Assembly: GCF_006337085.1 (NCBI RefSeq)
Contig: NZ_CP040882.1
Coordinates: 310,001 to 374,000 of the forward strand
DNA: 64,000 bases
Origin: Sutterella faecalis
GTDB taxonomy: Bacteria > Pseudomonadota > Gammaproteobacteria > Burkholderiales > Burkholderiaceae_F
Reading direction: 5' to 3'
The notes beneath the pieces were generated by a model, which did not search any database, was not told the DNA's origin, and saw only the letters and a list, made by a program, of their open reading frames with translations. The first letter of the stretch is position 1. Every line of letters begins with the position of its first letter. This document shows positions 24,224 to 33,700 of this stretch, piece by piece. The position numbers and the translations under genes are program-made.

Positions 24224-27200
24224 ATGAATAAGAATCAAAGAATCGGTAATGAAGCTCTTCGCAACTTACGTGTTGTTGAAACCAAGAAGGAATGCAAGTT
24301 TTCCCCAATGGCTGAAAACAAGCCTGGGCTGCGAAATGAGATGACCAATGGGATTGAGGGTATGGGTTTCTCCTCGATCTGCCGTCAAAAATTCGGACAT
24401 CTGAATTTCGAACTTTCTGCAATTGCTGTGATTTGCGCGGCAACAGCGGCTTTTTACGCAGCGCCTGTGTTCGCTGGTACGTCAGTTCCTCAGGGAGTTT
24501 ATCTGGATCTTTTGTCCGGAGTTGCGGCAGATACGCAGGAAGAGGATGGGGATGTTTTAACGCTTAATGATTCAGATAATCCGTATTATGTTAATAAAGG
24601 AGTGCTCGATGAGGAAATTCCCGGCGGCAATGTAGATGTACACTTTACATATAACGGTCAAACTGCAGTTACTAAAAGTCAAAATTATACTGGGAAAACA
24701 TATATTGAATCTGGATATAATAAACAGGTCAATGTAAATAATAATGTCGATCTTTCATCATCACAGGCAATTGTTGTAGAACGCACCTCACAGATTTTTT
24801 TCAAAGGTAAAGATGACGCCAAAATTAAGGCGTTAGAAGGTGATGGTCGAGTCGGCATGGATGAGGGGAAAACTTTAATTGTAGATTATGAAGACCGTTT
24901 GGATGGTGGTGAAGTAGTTATTGAAAATCAGTTTTTAAAACAGTCTAAGGTTGTATTTACTAGGCAGAATGGCAAAGAAGTTAAATTAAAATTCAAAATC
25001 GATTTTACGGATGGTACTGAATGGAATGTTTCAGCGCCACATAAAGACTGGGGATTTGAATCCATGACTTTTGAGAACTTCACTGTGCTGATGGACGATG
25101 AAGGTACTCAAAAAAATCTTGGCAATAGGGATGGTATAACTCCAGAAAACCCGCACAAGAATGTGCATATGGGTACAGGTTCGCAACTTCTTTTTTCGTT
25201 GGATGGGCGGCATAAAAAATACAATCTCGGCGGCGGATTATATTTGGATGGCGGAACCATGAATTATCAGGATCTTGCTTTGGCTCATGATAAATTCGCT
25301 GACACTGCAGAAAATTCTATTTTAACTGTTCGTGAATTTTACCCTGTAAAACAAGGAACCGGTATTGTGGTTGGTTTTGAGGCAGAGGCTGACAGTACCT
25401 TCAACTTGTGGAATAATCAGGATATAGATTATAATTATCTCATAAAATCAAATAATTCAGTAGATAATAAAAATGGTCTTTATTTAATTCTTAATGAGAA
25501 TGGCAAATATACGCAAACGTTAAATCAGGAAGTGTCCCCAAATGATGGTGATGATGCGATTTTGCATTGGACCGTAAAAGATTCAGGTTGGGTGAATATT
25601 AATGATTCTGATTCAGAGGCTCTTAAATATTCCTCACAGCTTATTGAGATTCAATTAACTAACAAAAATGAGGGTTCAGGTTTCGTCGTTAATGCAGGAG
25701 GAAAAGAAGAAAGTAAGGAATTAAAGGCTAAACTAACAGGCTCCGGCCATGTCAAATTTGTAAACGGTACGGTGCTGCTTAATAGAGAAAATGCCTATGA
25801 AGGCAATACCTTCGTGGCTCAAGATTCGAATCTTATACTCGGTCATACAAAATCATTGGGTACTACGCAGGAACTTTCGATCGAGGGCACCGTTAATACG
25901 TCACAGGTAGATGTTGAAGGCCCGGGACATACAGTAAATAGCGGTACGCTTTTAATTGGCGAGAAGAAGTTCATTACAGAGACGTATGAGGGCAAAGGCG
26001 GCACTATCCAAGTAAGCACGCTGCTTAAAGGAGCGGACTCTGAGACTGGCATGCTCGTGGTTAACGGTAAGGCCACAGGCGAAGGCATAGTGGATGTACA
26101 GGTTCGTAAAGGCAGCGAAGCGCGTGCGCTCGATCGCCTTGATGTGGTGACTATGGCGCCTGGCTCTACGTTGACGCTTGAGCTCACTGATAAAGAGGGG
26201 ATCCAATATGGCGAATACAGATATATGCTCGTGAGGACTGACAAGAACTCAGACTCGAAACGCTTAGCCTGGTATCTGACAACCACGAAGAAGCCGCAGA
26301 AGACACCGGATAATCCATCGAAGAATCCCGATACTGATGATTCTGAAAACCCCGATACTGCTTCCGGCCAGACTCATGCTGGGGACGATGAGACTCCGGA
26401 CAATCATGGCGGCACTGGCGGCGGCAGCGGCGGCTCCGACGTCATCTGGACGACGAGCACGCTGAAGACGCCGCAGGCCGGCGCTCGCGCAGGCCTCGCG
26501 TACCTCGCTGCGGAAGTTTTCGACCTGAGCCTTAGGGGGCACGTCGGCGACCGCGTCTACCATGACCTGCTTACGGGAGAGGAACGTGAAACTTCGCTCT
26601 GGATGCTCAATATGGGCAACTGGTCGAGGTTCGGCGACACGACGAGCCAGCTCGGGTTCGATGGCCGTACCAACGTCACGCACCTTGGCGGGGATCTCTA
26701 CAAGTGGAACCTCAACGACACGGATACCCTGCGCATCGGTCTTCTCGGAAGCTACGGCGAAGCGGACTACAAGACGAAGTCCGATGTCACCTGGCTCGAA
26801 GCGGATGCGAATTTTGAAGGCTGGTCCGTGGGCGCTTATGCCTCGTGGCAGACGCGCGCCGAAAGTGGACCCTTCGCGAACGGGCAGATCCGCTGGAATC
26901 ATTTCGAGAATGAAGTCCGTGAAGAGCGGCTCGAGAAGGACAGATACGATTCCGAAGGTTTGAGCGCGACATTTGAAGCCGGCTGGACGCAGCGTCTCTT
27001 TACGAAGAAGAGTTCGGGCGGCTACAACATGGCGTTTGACCTTGAACCGCGCGCGCACTTCTATTGGACGGACTTCGATGCGGAGACGGGCTTAGACTCG
27101 ACCGGTCAGCGCTTTGATACGGACGGGAAGAGCAATCTGATGACGTCTCTCGGCGTTCGTGCGAGCCTGAAGCTTACGGACGACGCCATGCCCCAATGGA

Positions 27201-27451
27201 GTGACCCCGCGATGCATTTCTTCGTCGAAGGCAACTGGGTTCATTACTCAAGGGACTTCAATGCGACGGTGATGAACGAGAAGGGTTCAAGCACCGCGAC
27301 CGTCGATCTCGAAGATTTCGCCGAAGCGCGTCTCGGCGCGGTGATGCACCTCTCCGACGAGTTCCTTGTCTGGGGCGACTTCAATCTTCGCTCGGGTGAG
27401 GACGACTACGAGTCCTACGGCTACAACGTCGGCGCGAAGTATTTCTACTAA
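24224..27451 (+). CDS. Autotransporter 1 (type Va secretion) with AT-rich passenger
   Basis: A 1,075-residue protein. The N-terminus is long and ESPR-like (MNKNQRIGNEALRNLRVVE), then a hydrophobic core and likely cleavage after VFA at about residue 84. The passenger (to about residue 690) is beta-rich and contains autotransporter-repeat features such as LTGSGHVKFVNGTVLLNREN. An acidic Pro/Asp/Asn linker with a Gly-rich end precedes the C-terminal barrel (about 742-1075) ending in KYFY. The barrel resembles that of the gene at 35382. The passenger DNA is clearly AT-rich while the barrel DNA is GC-rich, suggesting a mosaic origin. Probable surface adhesin or self-associating protein; ligand unknown. 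Confidence 0.88.
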   Translation: MNKNQRIGNEALRNLRVVETKKECKFSPMAENKPGLRNEMTNGIEGMGFSSICRQKFGHLNFELSAIAVICAATAAFYAAPVFAGTSVPQGVYLDLLSGVAADTQEEDGDVLTLNDSDNPYYVNKGVLDEEIPGGNVDVHFTYNGQTAVTKSQNYTGKTYIESGYNKQVNVNNNVDLSSSQAIVVERTSQIFFKGKDDAKIKALEGDGRVGMDEGKTLIVDYEDRLDGGEVVIENQFLKQSKVVFTRQNGKEVKLKFKIDFTDGTEWNVSAPHKDWGFESMTFENFTVLMDDEGTQKNLGNRDGITPENPHKNVHMGTGSQLLFSLDGRHKKYNLGGGLYLDGGTMNYQDLALAHDKFADTAENSILTVREFYPVKQGTGIVVGFEAEADSTFNLWNNQDIDYNYLIKSNNSVDNKNGLYLILNENGKYTQTLNQEVSPNDGDDAILHWTVKDSGWVNINDSDSEALKYSSQLIEIQLTNKNEGSGFVVNAGGKEESKELKAKLTGSGHVKFVNGTVLLNRENAYEGNTFVAQDSNLILGHTKSLGTTQELSIEGTVNTSQVDVEGPGHTVNSGTLLIGEKKFITETYEGKGGTIQVSTLLKGADSETGMLVVNGKATGEGIVDVQVRKGSEARALDRLDVVTMAPGSTLTLELTDKEGIQYGEYRYMLVRTDKNSDSKRLAWYLTTTKKPQKTPDNPSKNPDTDDSENPDTASGQTHAGDDETPDNHGGTGGGSGGSDVIWTTSTLKTPQAGARAGLAYLAAEVFDLSLRGHVGDRVYHDLLTGEERETSLWMLNMGNWSRFGDTTSQLGFDGRTNVTHLGGDLYKWNLNDTDTLRIGLLGSYGEADYKTKSDVTWLEADANFEGWSVGAYASWQTRAESGPFANGQIRWNHFENEVREERLEKDRYDSEGLSATFEAGWTQRLFTKKSSGGYNMAFDLEPRAHFYWTDFDAETGLDSTGQRFDTDGKSNLMTSLGVRASLKLTDDAMPQWSDPAMHFFVEGNWVHYSRDFNATVMNEKGSSTATVDLEDFAEARLGAVMHLSDEFLVWGDFNLRSGEDDYESYGYNVGAKYFY

Positions 27452-27472
27452 CGCCAATCAGAAGTCTGAACT

Positions 27473-27513
27473 AAAACCGCCCGGAGGGATTTTGTTCTTC
27501 CCGGGCGGTTTTC
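27473..27513 (+). terminator. Terminator after autotransporter 1
   Basis: AAAACCGCCCGG pairs with CCGGGCGGTTTT, loop about 16 bases, T run following. It lies 21 bases past the stop. Confidence 0.85.
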
Positions 27514-27549
27514 CCATTAGTCGTCTTCGAAAATTTCGCAAATGTGCAT

Positions 27550-27570
27550 TTTTCCACAGATTGTGGATAA
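27550..27570. promoter_or_regulatory. Two inverted DnaA-box-like sites upstream of nrdD
   Basis: TTTTCCACA (27550-27558) faces TGTGGATAA (27562-27570), the latter being a consensus DnaA box read from the other strand. They are separated by three bases. DnaA controls ribonucleotide reductase genes in E. coli; here the pair sits 23 bases before an NrdR-box-like site. The sequence match is clear, the function inferred. Confidence 0.45.
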
Positions 27571-27592
27571 AACTCGTTGATCGAAGCAAGAA

Positions 27593-27608
27593 ACGCTATA
27601 TATGGTGT
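27593..27608. promoter_or_regulatory. NrdR-box-like site upstream of nrdD
   Basis: ACGCTATATATGGTGT agrees with the NrdR consensus ACACWATATATWGTGT at 14 of 16 positions. NrdR represses ribonucleotide reductase genes when dATP is high. The usual second box about 31 bases away was not recognised. The site is 417 bases before the nrdD ATG, which is rather far. Confidence 0.5.
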
Positions 27609-28024
27609 TAAAGAGGTTCTCTGATGAATCTATGGTGCAGAAATGGAGGAGCAGGGCAATTCCTTCAATTTCACTGCCCATTGATAAACATGATTTTTGA
27701 TTTTTTCTATCGATCGTCCGGCAGAAAACTTATGGCTGATATATCGGAAAAATTTGAGGCCGCCTAAAAAATAGGCAAATCCTGAGGCGTTTTGAAAGCT
27801 GAGAAAAATCAGACAGCTTTTTGAGGCGGTTTTCGGGGCCGCGGCAGAGATCCGGGGGAGGATCGGGAGACCGGCGGGAAAGGGTGGATCCGTGGTTTAT
27901 AATGACGCCCTATCGGAATTAAATATTCATAAAATTCAAAGGTATAGCACCGATCGGCGAGCTTCCGCAGGGATGGTCGCCGTTCTTTTTGAGTGCTTCC
28001 CTTGGGTGCCCGGAGCTTCTTGAG
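27609..28024. other. nrdD leader region
   Basis: No gene is visible. TTGATAAACATGAT at 27681-27694 is an imperfect FNR-like site (8 of 10 positions by eye), suitable for anaerobic induction. A hairpin AAAGCTG / CAGCTTT followed by TT lies at 27796-27822 and could be a small terminator or attenuator. A TATAAT hexamer is at 27898-27903, without a good -35. Confidence 0.35.
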
Positions 28025-30187
28025 ATGCAGGTATTAAAGAAAGACAATTCGCTTGAGCCTTTTGAAGATAAAAAGATAGTGAGCGCCATCGAAAAGGCGG
28101 CATTTCGCTACGACCGGATCATTCCGGAAGAAACGATGACCGCGATGGCGGAAACCGTCAAAAAACGCGTTGAGAATCAGGAAGCTGTTCCGGTTGCGTC
28201 CCTCCATGAACTCGTCATTGCGACGCTCAATTCCTTCGGCTTCAAGGATGTCGCGGATTCGTACGCCGAATACCGCTACTACAAGACGACCTACGCCAAG
28301 ACCTTCGAAAAGATCCGCCAGGAAGCCGACGACGTTCTGCGTCTCGGCGACCGCGAGAACGCGAACTTCGACTCGTCTCTCGTTTCCACTAAGGGCGTCC
28401 TGATCAAGGGCTATCTCACGAAGGAGCTCTATAAGCAGTTCTACCTCTCGAAAACCGAGAAGGCGCTCACAGAGCGCGGCGACATCTACATTCACGACAT
28501 GCGCGACATGATCCTCGGATCGGTCAACTGCTGTCTCCTTGACGTCGCATCGATTCTGAAGGGCGGCTTTGAGATGAGCAATGTCGAATATACGGAACCG
28601 AAGAGCGTTCACAGCGCGCTTCAGGTGATCGGCGACATCACGCTCGTCGCTTCCGCGCAGCAGTTTGGCGGCCTCACGATCGCCGAACTCGACAAGGTTC
28701 TTCTTCCCTATGTGAAGAAGACCTGGGCGCGCGCCTATGAAAAGTACAGGGAAACCTGCGGGCTCCCCGAAGAAGCTGCGAAGAAGATGGCGCGCGCCGA
28801 AACGATCCGCGAGCTTGAGCAGGGCTTCCAGTCCCTCGAACTGAAGCTCAATACGGTGACGTCCTCGCGCGGCGACATCGCCTTCACGACCGTTTCCTTC
28901 GGCCAGTGGGATCCGAAGCTCCCCGAGGAAGAGAAGGAATGGCTCTATGAAATCGACCGCATCATCCTCACGACCCGCAGAAACGGCCACGGCGCCCGCC
29001 GTCGTCCGGTGATCTTCCCGAAGCTCGTCTACCTCTACGACGAACGTCAGATCAAGGAAGACAAGTGGTCGGCCTCGCTCTTTGAAGAAGGCGTGAAGAC
29101 GAGCGCTCAGTGCATGTATCCGGACTGGCTTTCGCTCTCGTCCGACCATGGCGACGTTTCGAAATTGTTCTTGAAGACCGGCGTCGTCACGAGCCCGATG
29201 GGGTGCCGTGCGTACCTCACGCCCTGGCAGGATCCGGAAACGGGCAAGTACGTGACGATCGGCCGCTGCAACATCGGTGCGGTTTCGCTCAACATTCCGC
29301 TTCTCATCAGCCTTGCGCGTACCGAGCATCCGACCGAATGGCGCGAGAAGTTCTGGGAGATTCTTGACAACCGCCTCGAGGTGATCCGCGAGTTCCTCAA
29401 AAAGCGCTACGACTTCATCCGTCACCAGCGCGCTTCCTCCAACCCGCTTGCCTTCACGCAGGGGGGCTTCTACAAGGGCTACCGTCAGCCCGACGAAGAA
29501 GTGGGGGACCTTGTCGACTACATGACCGCGAGCTTCGGCATCACGGCGCTCGATGAGTCCACCTATCTCTGGACGGGCGAACGCATGATCGACGAGGGCG
29601 GGAAGTTCGCCCACAAGGTGCTGCGCCACATTCAGAACCGCATCGACACGTTCAAGGCCGAAGACCATCATCTCTACGCGATCTACGGCACGCCCGCGGA
29701 ATCCCTCACGGGCACGCAGGCGCGCCAGTATGCGGTCTTCTGCCGCGAGCGCGGGATCGACAATGTGTTCGAGCATACCGAGCACTACGATCCGATGTAC
29801 TTCTCGAACAGCTTCCACGTCAATGTGACAGAGGACATCACGCCCTTTGAGAAGCAGGATGCGGAGTTTGAGAGCTTCCACCTTGCTCCCGGCGGCCATA
29901 TTCAGTACGTGCGCCTCACGAACCCCGAAAACTTCGAAGCCGATGCGGCCATCATCCGCCGCGGCATGAAGATGGGGTTCTATCAGGGCGTCAACTTCGA
30001 CAGCGCCTACTGCAACGACTGCGGGACGCACTCGAACAACGTGCTCAACAAGTGCCCGCACTGCGGGAGCACCAATCTCTCGGTGATTTCGCGCGTCTGC
30101 GGGTACCTGGGCTACTCCAACATGAACGGCCGCACCCGCATGAACGACGGCAAGCAGCGCGAGATCGAGCGCCGCATTTCGATGTAA
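28025..30187 (+). CDS. nrdD: Anaerobic ribonucleoside-triphosphate reductase NrdD
   Basis: A 720-residue class III ribonucleotide reductase that makes dNTPs without oxygen, normally with formate as reductant. N-terminal ATP-cone (residues 1-90, VLKKDNSLEPFEDKKI), the large barrel, a C-terminal zinc site (CNDCGTHSNN...CPHCG) and the glycyl-radical loop RVCGYLGYSN near the C-terminus. The ATG at 28025, after GGAG, is chosen over upstream in-frame starts because the ATP-cone begins there. It is followed 9 bases later by its activase nrdG. Confidence 0.95.
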   Translation: MQVLKKDNSLEPFEDKKIVSAIEKAAFRYDRIIPEETMTAMAETVKKRVENQEAVPVASLHELVIATLNSFGFKDVADSYAEYRYYKTTYAKTFEKIRQEADDVLRLGDRENANFDSSLVSTKGVLIKGYLTKELYKQFYLSKTEKALTERGDIYIHDMRDMILGSVNCCLLDVASILKGGFEMSNVEYTEPKSVHSALQVIGDITLVASAQQFGGLTIAELDKVLLPYVKKTWARAYEKYRETCGLPEEAAKKMARAETIRELEQGFQSLELKLNTVTSSRGDIAFTTVSFGQWDPKLPEEEKEWLYEIDRIILTTRRNGHGARRRPVIFPKLVYLYDERQIKEDKWSASLFEEGVKTSAQCMYPDWLSLSSDHGDVSKLFLKTGVVTSPMGCRAYLTPWQDPETGKYVTIGRCNIGAVSLNIPLLISLARTEHPTEWREKFWEILDNRLEVIREFLKKRYDFIRHQRASSNPLAFTQGGFYKGYRQPDEEVGDLVDYMTASFGITALDESTYLWTGERMIDEGGKFAHKVLRHIQNRIDTFKAEDHHLYAIYGTPAESLTGTQARQYAVFCRERGIDNVFEHTEHYDPMYFSNSFHVNVTEDITPFEKQDAEFESFHLAPGGHIQYVRLTNPENFEADAAIIRRGMKMGFYQGVNFDSAYCNDCGTHSNNVLNKCPHCGSTNLSVISRVCGYLGYSNMNGRTRMNDGKQREIERRISM

Positions 30188-30196
30188 GTCGAAAAA

Positions 30197-30673
30197 ATGA
30201 ACTACTGCGGCTACAGCAAGTTCGACGCGGCCAACGGCCCCGGAGTACGGGTATCGCTCTTCGTCTCCGGGTGTACGCTCCACTGCAAGGGGTGCTTCAA
30301 TCCGGAATCCTGGGATTTCGGTGCAGGGAAGCCCTTTGATGCGGATGCGCTCGCGAAGCTTCTTCGGGACTCCGACGATGATTCCATCGCCGGCCTCTCC
30401 ATTCTCGGGGGCGACCCCTTTGAGAGGGAGAACATCCCGGAGGTTGAGCGCATCGTCGACGCCTACCGCGGGAAGTTCGGGAAAGAGAAGACCATCTGGA
30501 TCTGGACGGGGCGCAAGTACGAGCACCTGATGAATGATCCTTCTGCGAAGTCTCTCATCGAAAAAATCGATGTGCTCGTCGACGGTCCCTTCATCGAAAG
30601 CCGCAAGGTGACGGAGAAGGGCAAGTGGTTCGGGAGCACCAATCAGCGCGTGATTGAGATCGCGGGGATGTGA
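30197..30673 (+). CDS. nrdG: Anaerobic ribonucleotide reductase activating enzyme NrdG
   Basis: A 158-residue radical SAM enzyme that generates the glycyl radical on NrdD. The 4Fe-4S motif CTLHCKGC (CxxxCxxC) is present, preceded by the usual GPGVRVSLFVSG stretch; SILGGDPFE is the SAM-binding GGE/D motif. Length is normal. It is cotranscribed with nrdD and ends before a bidirectional terminator. Confidence 0.93.
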   Translation: MNYCGYSKFDAANGPGVRVSLFVSGCTLHCKGCFNPESWDFGAGKPFDADALAKLLRDSDDDSIAGLSILGGDPFERENIPEVERIVDAYRGKFGKEKTIWIWTGRKYEHLMNDPSAKSLIEKIDVLVDGPFIESRKVTEKGKWFGSTNQRVIEIAGM

Positions 30674-30721
30674 GGTCCTTGGAAGCCGCAGCCGAGCTTC
30701 AGAGACTCAAACGCAAAGAAA

Positions 30722-30753
30722 GAGGCCCGGAGAGATGAATTCTCACGGGCCTC
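30722..30753. terminator. Bidirectional terminator between nrdG and the SNF2 gene
   Basis: GAGGCCCG / CGGGCCTC with inner GAGA / TCTC pairing, between convergent genes. T runs are short on both sides, so efficiency is uncertain. Confidence 0.65.
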
Positions 30754-30758
30754 AATCG

Positions 30759-33700
30759 TTATTTGGAAAGCGAGAAGATCGACTTGATCTCGTCGTCCGT
30801 GAGGTCTCCGATCCAGGATTCGCCTACGCCCACGGCAAGGTCCGCGAGTTCGCGCTTTTTCTTCAGCATCTCGTTCACCTTTTCCTCAAAGGTGCCCGCC
30901 GTGATGAAGCGGTAGACCACAACGTCGCGACGCTGACCGATTCGCCAGGCGCGGTCGGAGGCCTGATCCTCAACGGCCGGGTTCCACCAGAGGTCGTAGT
31001 GAATGACCGCAGATGCGGCGGTGAGGTTGAGGCCCGTGCCGCCCGCCTTGAGCGAAAGCACGAAGACTTCCGCATTGGGGTCGTTCTGGAAGGCGTCGAC
31101 CATTTCCATGCGCTTCGAGGCCGGCACACCCCCGTGCAGGAACTCGGGAGTCTTCCCCGTCGCATCCGCGATCCAGCGAACGAGCCTTTCGCCCATTTCG
31201 CGGAACTGCGTGAAGATGAGCGCCTTTCGCCCCGATTCGCGGCAGCGGTGAAGGAGCTCGAGGAGCGCTTCAGCCTTCCCTGAATCGGGCTTATCGGAGA
31301 TTTCCTTCAGGAACTGAGAGGGCGAGTTCGAGATCTGCTTCAGGTGCAGAATCATGCGCAGAATCTGTCCGCGGCGGGATGCACGGACGTGAGCGGCATT
31401 GAGCGTTCGGCCGTTCTGGTCGGCGCTCGCTGCGCTGGCGTCGAGGGTTTCGAGTTCCTCGAGATTTTCTCTGAGGCACTCTTCGTAAAGCGCAATCTGC
31501 CGCGGAGTGAGCGTCGTAAAGTAGTCGACGACGTTCTTTTCCGGCAACTCATCGAGAATGCCCGGATCGGTCTTGACGCGCCTCAGAAGAAACGGAGCCG
31601 TAATTTTGCGGAAGCGGTCGATCGCGCCCGCATCCCGATGCTCCTCAATCGGTTCGACGTATTCACGGCGGAACTGCGCGGGCGTGCCGAGAAGCCCCGG
31701 TTCCAGGATCGAGAAGATCGACCAGTATTCGGACAAGCGGTTTTCAACCGGCGTGCCGGTGAGCGCTACCACGGCGTCGGCAGGGAATTCCTGGGCGGCA
31801 CGCGCCTGACCGGTCTTTGAATTCTTGACGGCCTGCGCCTCATCGAGAACGAGAAGCCTGAAATGAAGCTCGGAGAGCTTCGGGAATTCGCGCTTCAGGA
31901 GACCGTAGGAGGTAATGAGAATGTCCGGACGGTCGGGGCCCTCATCGAGTTCGCGCTCCTTGCCGTGGAAGATCTGCGTGGTGAGTCCGGGCGCAAAGCG
32001 TTCGATCTCGCGCTGCCAGTTGACGAGAAGCGAGGCGGGAGCTGCAATGATCACGCGGCCGGTGGTGAGGAGCCCCCGGTTCTTCAATTCCACGACGGCA
32101 GCGATGACCTGAACGGTTTTGCCGAGACCCATGTCGTCGGCTAGGAGCGACCCGAGGCCGAGGAGCGCATTCTGCACGAGCCACGAGTAGCCGCGGACCT
32201 GATAGGGACGAAGCGTCGCATTGAGGCCCTGGGGCGGCGGGAGCTCCTTGACGGCCGCCTGTTCGCGGATTTTGCCGAGGAGCTCTTCGGTCGCTTCCAC
32301 CGTCCTTCCGGCAATCTGGCCCGAGAGGAGCGCGCGGAGCTTTTCCCAGTTGGTGAGGGCCTTCTTCTGCGCCTCCATCCATTCAATCACCAGTCGATCG
32401 AGGTCGGCCTTCGAGAGATGAAAGAGGGCGCCGCCTGAGGTAATGAGTTCGCCCTCGGCATTGATGCGGGCGCGAAGCTCTTCGAGCGTCATGCGCTCGT
32501 CGCCGACGGCGATTTCCCAATGGAAGTCGGCGAGCGCGGCGGCGTTCAACATTCCCTGAGTTGCAAGCCTGGGGCTCTTCGGAGAGGCCTTGGGCGCAGA
32601 CGATGCCGAGAGCACAATTCTCGGCTTTTCGATTTTTTTGAGCGCCTCGGGAAGATCGAATTCAATCCCGTAAGCCGAAAGCGCCGGCATGGCGGTAAAG
32701 AGGAAGTATTCCCACTGGCTTCTCGGACGCCAGGCCGGATTCTCAAAGCTCGCGCCGAATTCAGAGAAGAGCGGATGCGTGCCGGAGAGGAGCTCAACCG
32801 ATGCGCGCACGCGATGATCGGGGTCAATCCGAAGCTTTTCCCAATCGCTGATCGAAAGGCCGTGAGACGCATTCGCGGTCTCGTCCGCCTCATGCGCGGC
32901 TGTCGGTTCTTCCGATTCCGTGCGGGGCTTCACGCGGAGCGTAAGCTTTAATGCGCCGTTTTCGAGTTCGCCCGCGAGCACCAGCCGGCATGGCGTCGTC
33001 ATGGCGGCGAGCGGGAGCGCGAAGAAGGCGGAGAGAACGCTCGCGAGATCGTCGTACGCAGGGGGTTCCGGCGCAAAGCCGTCGCCCGTGAGAGCTTTTC
33101 TCACGCGCCTTCCGATCATGAGGCGGCTCACTTCCTTATTCTTCTCGGAAGCGTTTCTCACGAAGGCCGTCGTGATCAGCGTCATGCACCAGAAGAAGGC
33201 GCGCATCTCTGCGCCTTCCTCCGCCGGATCCTCGCCCGAAAGGAAGGTCTTCTCAATGCCCTCACGGCGGGTGAGGAGACCCTTCGTGAGCGCGAAGGCT
33301 TCAGAAAGGAGCGTCTTCACCTGAGGCGTCGAAACGGCCGGAATCCAGAAAACACGGAAGCCCGGATACTGGTCGTAGCATTCGGTTGCGGTCAACGGCA
33401 CCGGAATCGGAGCAACCGCACCAGCGGCCACGATTTCAGCTGCGGTCTGGCTCAATGCATGCCAGATCGCGAAGGCGGGCTTCATGGGCAGTAGCTCGCG
33501 GCGCGTGAGGGCAAGAACCGACTGAAGGAAGATCTCGGAATTCACATGGAGATCCCGCATCTTCTCCTCATCGTGATCCGACGGAGGCGCCTTGATAACG
33601 GCTTCGAGCCGGAGCGTCGGAAGAACGCCCGCCTCGAAGTCGATCGCGAGGGAGGCGTCCTTCGTGAAGATTTCGGCCTGAGTCTCGAGAAACTTCCGCC

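Noticed and set aside
28034..30526. Long minus-strand open frame (830 codons) opposite nrdD/nrdG
   Set aside because: It mirrors the real genes' codons; GC-rich third positions keep the antisense strand open. The product has no domain and is rich in Arg, Val and Glu as expected for a shadow.
30654..31283. Plus-strand open frame opposite the SNF2 gene end
   Set aside because: Its product looks like antisense translation of helicase motifs and overlaps nrdG and the terminator.
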